Under the pieces are notes generated by a model that saw only the letters and a list, made by a program, of their open reading frames with translations, was not told where the DNA came from and did no database searches. 64,000 nt of DNA from Parasponia andersonii (taxonomy: Eukaryota > Streptophyta > Magnoliopsida > Rosales > Cannabaceae): assembly GCA_002914805.1 (NCBI GenBank), contig JXTB01000743.1, forward strand, positions 85,421 through 149,420, given 5' to 3'. Position numbers and translations under genes: made by a program. Shown here one piece after another: positions 12,101 to 22,201 of this stretch; positions within the stretch are counted from its first letter, which is position 1, and each line of letters begins with the position of its first letter.

Positions 12101-15100
12101 AGTGACGAGATTCTCACTGAAGTTGAGTTAGAGGTCATGAATGGTCAGAAAAGATCGGCGATGTCGAGACGAGTGCAACGGTACCGAAGTTGAGACGAAT
12201 GGACGTCGAACAGCGAAATGATAGTCGAAAAACTGAGAAGGTAGCAGAACTTTCAAGTGGCCAGATTTCGATCCTCCAGCGACAGAATGAGGCGGCGATG
12301 GTTGCCGCTGCTTCGTCGGCAGCTGGGCGAGAATGCAGGGCGGCGCATCGGGTGATACGGTAATCAGAGCAACTTCAGATGAACAGTACAATGGGGATAG
12401 GATTTCGAAAATAGTCAAGGACTTTGTAGGGGGAAGAAAGAGAACTTGAGGGATTATTAGGCAATTTTTGAAAACTGTAGATAATGGGATATGTGTCAGT
12501 CTCTAGTTTGACCGAATAACTTTTTGAAATTCTACTTTGGCCACAAATTCAAAAGATTCTTTCACTTTAGTCCTTTTTTAATTTTTTTTTAAGTCCTCAA
12601 TTTTAATTTTTCTCCATTTTTGCCCTAACGTACCTGGACTTTATATTGTCTAGATTCAATTCCACTAATTTAAAATCAAATATTTCAGATTTTTTTTAAA
12701 TTAAATTCGAAAATAAAAAAATACCAAAATGCCCTTTACACCAAAATTACTTATTTACATTTAAAAATTTTGGGATTTTACAAAAAGACTAATTATTCAT
12801 GGATTGAGACCTCACTTTGAAAGTTTTGTTACTGCGGTCCAAGATTGGCCAACTCAATCGTCTCTGATAGATTTGAGAATCTACTTATTGACCAAGAAGT
12901 AATAGCCAAACAAATGAGTGGAACCTCACAAAAAGGTGATGATACGGCACTGTTCAGCAATAAAAACAATGGTCAATAAGGACAAAATTCTGGCATAAGA
13001 TCTAATAACGATGGTCAGCTTTAAGAAGGACGCTTGTGATAAGGGAACGCTCATAAGAATACCGGCAACAGTGATCAATCCAACAAACAGAAAAATTTAA
13101 AGGCAACTACTGCAATTGTGGGAAGAAGGGTCACGTGTCTAAAGATTGTTGGACAAAGAAGAAAGCAGCTGAAGGCATTGAGCCACATCCAGTTTAAAAA
13201 AGCAGCACGATGAAGAGTGGGATCTAGAGGCATCTTCACTGTACCGGAAGAAGAAGAAGAATTACCACTGACAATAGTAGTGCCAAGAGGTATTGAATAC
13301 GAGAAAGCTTAGATCGTCGACTCGGGATATTCGAATCACATGACTGGTGATAGAGAGAAACTACAAAATATGATGCAGTACAAAGGAAGCCGAATGGTAG
13401 TAATAGTTAACAATTCAAGATTACTAATTACCCATGTTAGCAAAACAACCATTATGCCTCTTTACAGTCCCAACAAAGTGCTACTTCAAGATGTGTATCA
13501 TGTTTCCAACATGAAGAAAAATATGCTATCTGTGGCACAACTAACATCATCGGGTCATTACAATATGTTAAGGTGTATCAAGACTTGGAGATATCAGGTA
13601 CACCAACAATAAAAGGACGCTGATTGAAGTATGTCTAGCAGAGTCTGCTTATGTAGACAAGACGCGAAAGAACAAGATTATAAATTTATAGCATGCAAGA
13701 TTAGGATATGTAAGCTATCACTAGTTAAAAGTGATGATGAAGAAGTTAATGCTCCGAGGTCATCCTCAACTTGAAGTTAAAGAAGAAACTGCATGTGCGG
13801 GATGCCATACTGTATGAAGAATCAAAGTTCAAAGCAAAAGCATCATTGGAGTTTGTTCACTTTGAGTTTTTGGACCTATCAAGTAGCCATCTATCAGTGG
13901 AATGTTATACATGATGATATTCATTGATGACTTCTCAAGGTATGCATGGCTTTTGGTTATGAAAGAAAAATCCAATATACTGGCAAAATTTAAGCCTAGA
14001 GAAACAATGGAAGAAAAAATCAAGAGGAAAATCCAATATTTGCATACAAACAATGGTGGAGAATACACGTCGGATGAGTTCTCTAAGTATCTTCGAGATT
14101 GAATGATACGACATCAGTTCATTTGTTCAAATGCACTACAGTAAAATTGTCATAAACCGAGACGAGATCAGTGGCAGAATGGGTGTTTTATAATTTAGAA
14201 GTAACAAAAAATATATTTTTTTTTAAAATGATTTAATTAATTTAAAATTTTACCTCGGAACCTCTAACTTTTCAAAATTCGCCTCAACAAAATATTTAAT
14301 TGAAAATAAAATACCACAATTATGCATTATTCATTGAATATAGACCATAATTAAAACAATTGTTTAATAGTCGTATGTCACAAATCATCTCACACTCAAA
14401 TACAGACATAAGTAATACAAACCATGTCCAGATCTCATATTTTAATTTATAAATTTAATAAAATTTAAATTCCTACTCAAATTTAAATATTTCACAAATC
14501 TCACTGGAATTTATCAAAATATAAATAAATTAGTTATTTTGTATGCCTAGATCTAGTTCTTCTTGTCCAAATCACATTGAGTGCCACTTGAGAAGACGGA
14601 AGAGGATGAGCTTGTGCCCAGTAGAGAGCCGATTACAAGTTTAAATATATATATAAGAAATATACTTATGTTAAAGGTCCTGTATGGTTAGTATTCCATT
14701 CAAAATAGTTCATAAAACCTAAGTGAAAATCATAGTCTAATAGTTCAATCATTCCAAACTATTGTAAAATATCCATCAAAACTAGTACATATCTATTCAA
14801 GCCAACATATAACCATGTATACAATCATGATGTCCAATGTGTCCTAATAGATTACATGTAAGTCCGAGCCACCTAAAGAGTCGATGTAAGTCTGAGCCAC
14901 CTAATGTAGGGTATCGTAAGTTCGATCACCCAATGTAGGACATCGTAAGTATGTGAATGTATACAAATGCAATATAAAAGACAGAATAAGGTTATGTACC
15001 ATTTCCACAAAATCTCAAAATAATCCATGCAGTATTATTTAATCAAACAAAATTTAGTCCTCAAATCGTATTGGATTTTCTAAGAATTTCGACATTATAA

Positions 15101-18100
15101 CAGCTATTTTGATCAAACCCAAAAATCCAATTTTTTGCAGAAAATAGTTTCAAACAGTATATATATGACACGCCAACTAGTGTGACGTGCCTTTCAAGCA
15201 GTTTATATCTCAAATCAGATTAAAACAGATATAAATATATTTTTTTTATAAATCATTTCACAAAATTCCATATTTATCAAAAATATATGAAAATAAAAAT
15301 TAAATCAATATGAAGATCAAGTAATCGAATTCCTACCTCAATCGAGTGTCCAACTAGCGTTACAAGACTATGGAGAATATTTGGCATCATTTGGGTGTTG
15401 TTTGGAAGAGCGGATGTCATTTTCGAATCATTGGTTCCTTGGTTTGAAAACTTGATTTTCAAACGAACGGAGCTTCAAATCATGAAACGGACTTCACAAT
15501 ACCAGATTGCCCGTGAGGAGACGAGTTTACGGCGACCAGTTTCGCGGCGAACGGTAGCCGAAATCAGCTCCGGTGAGTAAAACTAGCTGTGGGGTTTTTT
15601 GGCGATTTCCGACAATATACAGCTCCGGCGAGGCTGGCTCTAGCAGCGGCCTGTTACTCTGGTGACGGCGCGTCATTTCTGAGTGGCGGTGAGCTCCAAC
15701 AGTGGCCGGAGGGGGAGCGGCGGTGGCTAGCAGTAACGGGTCTTCGCGGGGACTTCGAGGGAGAAGATGGGGAAACGCAGGGATTTATGGGCAATTTCTG
15801 TAACTGTAGTGCCACGTGTTAGCTGCTGGTTAATTGGGCACTTTTTTGCTTATTTATATTTTGACCCATTTTTCTGAAAATATTCTCAAAAATACCCTTA
15901 AATAATTACAATTTGACCCTAATTTTCAAAATTTTCTTACATTTTCGTCCAAATGAACTTAGACTCAAATCCGTCCAAATTCATCCAATAATTTTTTTTA
16001 TCGGGTCAAAAGACTAATTTGTCCTTACAATTTTTAAGGGATTTCACAAAAATAGTGTAGCTTAGCAGAATAACTGACATATTGCAGAAATATTTCGAAG
16101 CATGTTTCATGCAAAGAATATACCTGGCAGATTTTGGGCTGAGTGAATGAATACAGTAGCCCATGTCATCAATAGGCTTTCTTAACCATGATTTAGGTTT
16201 ATTTCACCCTTTGAAAAATTGTGGAATGCAAAACGTGCAGTCAATACTTCTGAGTTTTGAATGTGTGTTACGTGTTTGTACCAAATCACCTATGTAGAAG
16301 TTCAATAAAAATTCAATGTATCTTTATGTGATACGACAACTAGAGAAAAGTGTAGAAATATTGTGATCTACCAGTGGACACTATCATATATCACGAAATA
16401 TGGTATTTCATTAAGAATCCTTGTGATGGTCTTTCTAGAAAGAAGAACTACGAGACTCGAAAGACATTGAAGAAAGGATACAACAAAAGATGGGGAAGCA
16501 AACTGTTAAGGTACAGACAAGTCCTGAAACAATAGGAGAAAAGTCAATGGACGGCGACGAGCATGAGGCGATGCAAAATCCTTGGCAAACTAGTGTTTAC
16601 CAAATATAAGAAGAAGAGATTAGCCAGGTTAAAAAGAAGATAAAATGTCACAAATATAGCTTAGAAGCTCAACTAGGATATGAAGATCGAATCCCATGTA
16701 TACCGACACAGCGGTAACAGAAGAAAAGCTTGATAAAGCCTATGTCATATGAAAAAGTATCTCAGAACACTGAATGGATAAAGGTATGCGAGAAGAAATC
16801 ATTGCACTAGAGCATAATCAAAATTAGGATCTAGTCCGAAGCCAAGAGACGTAAAACCTATTTCTTGTAAATGGGTTTACAAGATCAAGACTCGCCCTGA
16901 TGAAACAATTGAGAGATACAAGGTTCGGCTAGTAGCATGATGAGGATTCTCTTAAAAGTACGGACTAGACTATGATGAGAAGTTAGTCTGGTGGTAAAAA
17001 TCACAACCGTATGAGTCCTTTTAGCACTTGTAGCCAATAAAGACTGGAAGTTATGGCAGATGGATGTGAAGAATATATTTCTTCATAGAGACTTTAATAG
17101 AGAGAGATATATATGATCCACCCTTGGGGATTTGAGAGTAGAGCTCATCTTGACTATGTGTGCAAGTTGCAAAAGATGCTTTATGGGTTAAAGCTAGCAC
17201 CAATGGTATGGTATAGAAATAATGCTGAATTTCTACTACATAGCAGCTATTCAGTAGCACATACAGATTCTGCTTGTTTGTCAAAGCTAGAGAAGGAAAA
17301 TTTGCGATAGCCTTGGTGTATGTTGATGATTAAATCATCATCAGAGATGATGAGAAAGATATTCGCCAGACAAAAGAGAATTTGTAAGTCACTTTCAGAT
17401 GAAGGAGTTTAGAGAGCTCAAACACTTTCTTGAAATAGAGATTGATCGCACGAATGAATGATTATTTCTCTATCAACAAATGTATACAAAAGGCCTACTA
17501 CAAAGATTTGGGATGCTTGAGTGCAAGCCCATTTCGATACCTATGAAAGCCAATGCAAAGTTATATGCTTATGACTGCAAAGTATTGGAAGATGGGATAG
17601 TATATCAATAGCTAGTAGGTACTTTTATCTATCTAATATTTCGTATACAGTTGGAGTTGTGAGTCACTACATGCAGAAGCCAGAGAAGGCACATTTAGAA
17701 GTAGTTTGGCGAATTCTAAGATATGTCAAAGGTACAGTGGATTATAGTGTTCTATACAAAAAGAGGTTAAGAATGTAAGTTGGTTGGCTACTGTGATGCA
17801 GATTGTTCAGGAGATTATGACACTCGTCCCTAATATATGTCCAGACTTGGTTATGGAGTAATTTCATGGTATAGCAAAAGACAACCAATAGTATAATTGT
17901 CAACCACAGAAGCAGAGTATAGAGCAGTAGGTTTGGTAGCTCAAGAAAGCACGTGATTGGTACAGCTGATGACAAATTTGTCCTAGCAAGTTGATTACAC
18001 ATAAAAAGCCAAATATATTTAGTAAAAAGGTGAGGAGTTTAGATCTCGACTACTATCCGTAAACCACCCGAGGATTTTTTTCTTGTGCACATTAATTATG

Positions 18101-19948
18101 CATGGCATTTCAAAGCATATAAATAGGCCATAGTTCTCCATTGGAAACACGACCAAGGGAGACAACTGAAAGATGTCTTATGAGAAATTATATGTTACTA
18201 AAGGGTGGCCGAAATTTGGTCTTGTGAGTGTGATAATGGTTTAGTATCTTGTGAGTGTCAACTAGTCCAATTTAGTTGAAATTGGCTAATCCTGTAGTGT
18301 CTGTTTCGTAAGTGCTAGTTTAGGTGTGTTATTTTTCCACTTATAAAATGTTGTGTCTTAATGTACAAAAGTTTTCCAAATTAGTAAGAGTCATTTTCTT
18401 CTATATTTTACAAATGTTGTCGTACTTATGTGTTCAATATTTTAATCATTTATTGAGAACTATTCTCTAAAAGAAAAATTAGATACGCTAGTTTAATCTA
18501 AAGAGAAAAATGAGGATAGAGCAACATCAACTAGATTGGAAAATCAAATTTGTTGACCTTCCTATACATTCTAGGTAATTTAAGACCTCAAATTTGAATC
18601 TCAATTCTTCTTACGTAATAGTTTTAACCAAATAATATTGTAGCATTATACTCTCACTGGAATAAAATCTTGAAATGTCTATTATCAAAAGTAGTCACAT
18701 TATGTTTTATTATTAATCGAGAAAGTCGTGCTTCCTATTTGGTATTATCACATCCTTATAATGGCGTATGGTCACGTAAAGACTATCTCTATATATAGAC
18801 TATGCTCGTTGGATAGAATCGAAAGTTTGACGGATAATGTTATTTTTCTTCTCGCAATGTCGATATAAATATATATATATATATATTCTTTGTATTAATT
18901 ATAATATATATAGGTTCGTCCCAACGAGGAAGAACAGGAGAAGATACAAATTAGACTCCGAAGTTACAACAATTTTACAGGACATGATCCATAGGAGAAA
19001 GCAAGATCTCAACCAAAACAAAGAAGCGGTGGGTCCCAATGATTTGTTGGGTTTATTATTGCAATCGAAAGAACAATATTCCGAGAATTGTTTGACAACC
19101 GAAGAAGTAATAGATGAGTGTAAGTTGTTCTACTTTGCCGGCCAAGAGACCACTGCCAACCTACTGACGTGGACTATGATCATTCTGTCTATGCATCCCA
19201 ACTGGCAAGAAAGAGCTAGAGAAGAGGTTCTACGAATATGTGGAAAGAAATCTCCCAATTTCGAATCTATTAATCGCTTCAAAATTGTAAGAACTTCTTT
19301 ACGAATAATGTTAGAAACACTTATTTTTTTGTGCAAAAGAATCTACATTGTCTAATGTGACTTGACTTAGTTATATGATCCTGTTAAAGATAAAATGCGA
19401 TTGAAAATCATATCACATCAGTTGGTATAATTAAATAACTCTATATTATGATATTTATTATATCATTTGGTATAATTAAACGAGTTCTATCTGATTATAT
19501 TTATTATATGTAGGTACCAATGATATTCAATGAAGTTTTAAGGTTATACCCACCTTTGAGCAATCTCTATCGTTATAGTGAGAGAACAACCAACATAGGA
19601 GGAATGTCCATTCCTAAAGGGGTGGAAACACTCCTATTGATGCTCTGTCTCCAACATGATCCGAAGTATTGGGGTGACGATGTTGAAGAATTCAATCCGA
19701 ATAGGTTTTTGGAGGGAGTTGCGAAATCGTCAAAGGATCCTGATCAAATCTCATTCTACCCATTTGGTTGGGGCCCAAGAATCTGTTTAGGTCAAAACTT
19801 TGCCAGGATTGAAGCCACGATAGCCCTCGCTATGATTCTCCAACATTTTTCGTTTGAGTTATCACCTTCCTACACTCATGCGCCTTGCACTGTCATTACT
19901 CTTAAGCCGCAGTATGGTGCTCCCCTTATACTACACCCACTACTATAG
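6140..19948 (+). CDS. CYP72-family cytochrome P450, five exons, complete (gene 2)
   Basis: Exons are 6140-6416, 6586-6809, 6940-7184, 18914-19286 and 19514-19948. All have GT-AG borders and phases that join into one open frame of 517 aa, the usual CYP72A length. I start at the ATG at 6140; it is followed by a hydrophobic N-terminal anchor (residues about 8-25) and the WWRP hinge typical of ER P450s. Other landmarks are AGQET (about 324-328), ExxR (about 380-383) and [10 protein letters not shown] with the haem-ligand Cys at about 464. The PERF-type motif reads NPNRF, keeping the Arg but not the usual Glu. Intron 3 is about 11.7 kb and is filled by a nested copia element, against 221 bp in gene 3. 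Expected role: NADPH-P450 reductase-dependent hydroxylation of a specialised metabolite; substrate unknown. Alternative: exons 1-3 and 4-5 are two half genes that only look joined. Confidence 0.85.
7185..8799 (+). other. Intron 3 of P450 gene 2, left part outside the copia element
   Basis: AT-rich intronic DNA of about 1.6 kb with a short (CT)n run near 8272-8286. Gene 3's whole intron 3 is 221 bp, so most of this is probably an older insertion I cannot classify. Confidence 0.5.
8800..9209 (+). repeat. 5' LTR of the copia element
   Basis: About 410 bp, repeated with many substitutions at 17993-18449. Shared blocks include ATTAATTATGCATGGCATTT, CTAGTCCAATTTAGTTGAA and GTTATTT-CTTATAAAAT. It ends in GTTCAACA just before the primer-binding site. 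The left border is uncertain by some tens of bases because the similarity fades. Confidence 0.75.
9212..9224 (+). other. Primer-binding site of the copia element
   Basis: TGATATCAGAGTC directly after the 5' LTR resembles TGGTATCAGAGC, complementary to the 3' end of initiator methionine tRNA. That is the usual primer for plant copia elements. Confidence 0.65.
9600..10068 (-). mobile_element. Solo LTR (copia-type) nested in copia gag
   Basis: 469 bp starting TGTTAGG and ending TTCAACA, flanked by a perfect 5-bp duplication ATACA (9595-9599 and 10069-10073). A TATAAATA box preceded by a GC-rich patch is read on the - strand, suggesting - orientation. There is no internal region, so it is a solo LTR left by LTR-LTR recombination. 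Removing it with one duplication restores the gag frame. Confidence 0.85.
10231..12782. mobile_element. Solo LTR, large family, copy 1 (2.55 kb)
   Basis: Starts TATCACGACC (expected TG, first G changed) and ends GGGATTTTACA, with a perfect 5-bp duplication AAAAG at 10226-10230 and 12783-12787. From about 10800 it matches copy 2 (14148-16048) over long stretches, for example CAAGCCAACATATAACCAT and ACTAGT-TGACGTG. It contains no pol gene. Short open frames in its GC-richer right half are probably not genes. The gag frame is continuous once it is removed. Confidence 0.85.
13290..17980 (+). pseudogene. copia pol (protease, integrase, reverse transcriptase, RNase H), degenerate
   Basis: Fragments in order: aspartic protease ([11 protein letters not shown], about 13315-13350); integrase zinc region and catalytic core ([25 protein letters not shown], about 13920-14100); then, after the solo LTR at 14148-16048, the rest of the integrase ([20 protein letters not shown], about 16080-16140). 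Reverse transcriptase follows ([14 protein letters not shown], about 17040-17090; YVDD, about 17320), and RNase H ([15 protein letters not shown], about 17910-17955). The integrase-before-RT order identifies copia. It is broken by many stops and frameshifts, and the RNase H end seems deleted before the 3' LTR. Confidence 0.85.
14148..16048. mobile_element. Solo LTR, large family, copy 2 (1.9 kb), nested in copia integrase
   Basis: Starts TGTCATAAACC and ends GGGATTTCACA, with a perfect 5-bp duplication AAAAT at 14143-14147 and 16049-16053. It is the same family as copy 1. Copy 1 carries extra sequence near its left end, or this copy has lost it. Removing it rejoins the integrase text from [10 protein letters not shown] to HIAEIFRS with only point mutations. 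The open frame at 15589-15822 is GC-rich LTR sequence with no recognisable product. Confidence 0.87.
17993..18449 (+). repeat. 3' LTR of the copia element
   Basis: Partner of the repeat at 8800-9209, ending GTTCAATA where the 5' copy has GTTCAACA. Frequent substitutions and small indels between the two copies indicate an old insertion. Confidence 0.72.
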
Positions 19949-21001
19949 TATGTTATTAAACTGAACATTTCCTATATCAATCATGTGGATAAGGAATTTC
20001 ATAATAAGGTTGTAGTATACTTTATGTTGATAAAATATTAGTATTCATAATTTTAATCTTTTTTTTTCATGGTTGTGAAGCCATATATCTTCTCCAAAGT
20101 GTCAAACCTTTTAAGTCAATTTATTCCCATGTGAAATATGTTCTGCAATTTCCTAGCTTTTGTTGTCTCTTAATCCTTGTCTCATTAATTAAAAAAGACC
20201 ACACCATTTTACAATAATAGAGGCATTTTTCCCCTAAATTGAACTCGACCAGGCCTTAGAAAATTGATATCCCATGCTCCTCACCATATGGGATTTTAGA
20301 AAGGAGGAAAATAAACGAAAGATATGTTTTACCAAAAAAAAAAAAAAAAACTCAATTGTTAGGAGAAGCATGACGATGAAGAGGAGAGGAAGAAAACATA
20401 GTGAGCTATAAAGGACCACTAATTTATAGTATTAGGAAATAACATAGATCTTAGAGGGATAGAGAAGACTAAGTGGAAGAGAGCTTGAAATAATAAAGAG
20501 AGTATGTTTGATGGCTTAAGGATAAAGAGACTATATGTGTGATGGCTTAAGGATAAAGAGACTATGTCTGAAATGAGTTGATAATTTTGATAAAAGAGAA
20601 TTGTACATTTTTTTGGTTGGAGAGAGATACAACTAATTTTCTTACGAGGGAGATGAATAGAGAAAGTAAAATTTACACAAGTTGATTTCGGGGTTAAGGT
20701 AAGCCATGGAAAAAAAATTTGCATACTCTGAGTAAGCTGCCTTTGAGATAAGAACTGTTGGGTTAGACAGGTTTTCTGGCTTTTGAGGTAAAGCATGGAG
20801 AAAGACAAGCTACTAGTTAATGGATTTGAAGATAGGCTATTAGGTAAGTTAATTTTTGACGTAGGACATGGAACTGAAGATTAGACAAAGTCTTGGGTAG
20901 AGCTTTCTGTATAAAGGAAATTAAGCTCTAAAAGAGATGAAAGAGAAGCATGCTGTTATTCGGGTGTATGCCTTTTTCTGTTATTGCTAATTTCTCATAA
21001 T
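19949..21001. other. Intergenic, 3' flank of P450 gene 2
   Basis: No gene supported. It holds a poly-A run at about 20335-20350 and a short direct repeat of about 31 bp (ATGGCTTAAGGATAAAGAGA at about 20511 and 20542). The purine-rich + strand creates a long but low-complexity open frame on the - strand (20419-20808) that I do not believe is a gene. Confidence 0.5.
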
Positions 21002-21006
21002 CAGAC

Positions 21007-21840
21007 TGTTGGAGCGATTTCACCAGCTGTCCACGTGTCTCTGAACTGCTGATGTTGTATCCTCCAACTGTCCACGTATCCTTACTATCCCAAAGTGCTT
21101 TTGACTTCAAGCAGGGTCGGAGAGGCGGGGGAAGCCACCTGCAAAGACTCTCCGTTGCTTAAGTCAGTTGTTTATCTTTGATTAAGGGTAGCAGAGATTT
21201 AGTTTTTCTCTGTGTGAGTATATCTTTTTCTCTTGCTCATAAACTTTTAAATATTTCTTTTTATATGCGTACATGCCTCTCTTCTTTTCAGGGACGCATG
21301 TCTCATATATGTAGTCCTAGAACTGTGAACCTCATGGTTCTCAATCCCAAGACTGAGTACCTTTTCTCATCAGGACTTACTCCAAAGATCACGAGCCATG
21401 AATACCGTGACTCTCTCTATATCGTCGTGGCCTAGTTTCTGCCGTCCTCTATGGCTCGAGCCTGTCAGGGGCGAAACTTTGACAAACTGTCGTTCTGTCA
21501 GGACGGTTTACCCAATGCGCGCACCTACTCAAAATCGCATTAAATATCCTTTCTGGGTCTAGAATAGCACACTACCATTCAGGGGTCTTCTGGTGGAAGA
21601 CCCTCGAGCCTCCTGACCCCCAGCCATCGAGGTAGGAAATAAGCTGAGCTGAACCGGTCTAAGGTCTTGAATGGATTTGGCCCTGGCCCTTGATAGCCCA
21701 TGGGCTCATACGATATCACGTGCAACTCGCGTGACTTTTTAATGGTCACTCTGGACACGTGATGGATGACGTGCACTCCTCATAACCTGTTCTGCCACGT
21801 AATTATCCACGTGGTACGTGATCTAGGAACGAGCCCCACA
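21007..21840 (-). repeat. 3' LTR of element 1 (left end in the window)
   Basis: 834 bp, starts TGTTGGAGCGATTT and ends GAGCCCCACA in + orientation. It aligns over its whole length with 32614-33433. The 5-bp duplication CAGAC sits immediately outside. Confidence 0.93.
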
Positions 21841-21856
21841 ACTGTCCCCATTTCCA
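21841..21856 (-). other. Polypurine tract candidate of element 1
   Basis: Read on the - strand, GGAAATGGGGACAGT directly abuts the 3' LTR, the expected place and composition for the plus-strand primer of reverse transcription. Confidence 0.5.
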
Positions 21857-22066
21857 TAGTTGATGGATTCGCATCCATCAAGTAGGGAAATCGTGTCTCC
21901 AGTCCTCCAATCTGAGGGGTACACTTAGCCCCTTACCATTATTTCTCCCCAGTTACCGAAGCTGACAAATGCTATCCCGTGTTATGACTTTTCAGATTTT
22001 TGAAATTCCTGTGCTTCAGCCTTCCTCACACTGCTCCTCTTCAAGGGGGGACTTTTCGGCTCCCCT

Positions 22067-22075
22067 TATATAAAA
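22067..22075 (+). promoter_or_regulatory. TATA box of the antisense gene in element 1
   Basis: TATATAAAA in the context CCCCTTATATAAAAGCCGC, about 127 bp upstream of the first start codon of the antisense gene and outside the LTR. Its position and strand fit a promoter dedicated to that gene rather than to the LTR transcript. Confidence 0.6.
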
Positions 22076-22201
22076 GCCGCATTTACGCTCGTTTGTTACT
22101 TTACCAAAATCTCCAATCATTCTAGTTTTCTAAAATCTTAGAGTTTCCGACTTTTCCCCTTACTAGAAACTTTTGCTCCTTTTGATCGTATCCAGAATGA
22201 T

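Larger units (their letters stand above)
9420..13200 (+). pseudogene. copia gag, interrupted by two solo LTRs
   Basis: Gag capsid-region fragments are recognisable at about 9430-9599, 10074-10230 and 12783-13200. Read across the two solo-LTR insertions, the frame continues: TPKEA-DTF joins across the first, and [19 protein letters not shown] joins across the second. A zinc-knuckle remnant ([13 protein letters not shown]) lies at about 13111-13150, with the first Cys pair spaced one residue short. Stops and frame breaks show that it is not functional. Gag would form the cytoplasmic virus-like particle in an active element. Confidence 0.75.
8800..18449 (+). mobile_element. Degenerate Ty1/copia LTR retrotransposon inside intron 3 of P450 gene 2
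   Basis: A full-length but dead copia element. Two diverged LTRs (about 8800-9209 and 17993-18449) flank a primer-binding site, gag, protease, integrase, reverse transcriptase and RNase H in copia order, all on the + strand. Three solo LTRs have landed inside it (9600-10068, 10231-12782, 14148-16048); deleting each in silico restores a continuous copia reading frame. Many single-base stops occur, often TGA or TAG where CGA, TGG or CAG is expected. The outer ends are approximate; I could not find a convincing target-site duplication for the copia element itself. Confidence 0.88.

Noticed and set aside
15589..15822. GC-rich 77-codon frame in solo LTR copy 2
   Set aside because: It lies wholly inside an LTR, is not kept open in copy 1, and matches no family I know.
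20419..20808. 129-codon open frame on the - strand
   Set aside because: It comes from a purine-rich strand, with Leu/Ser/Phe-rich composition, no recognisable motif, and no plant-type start context.
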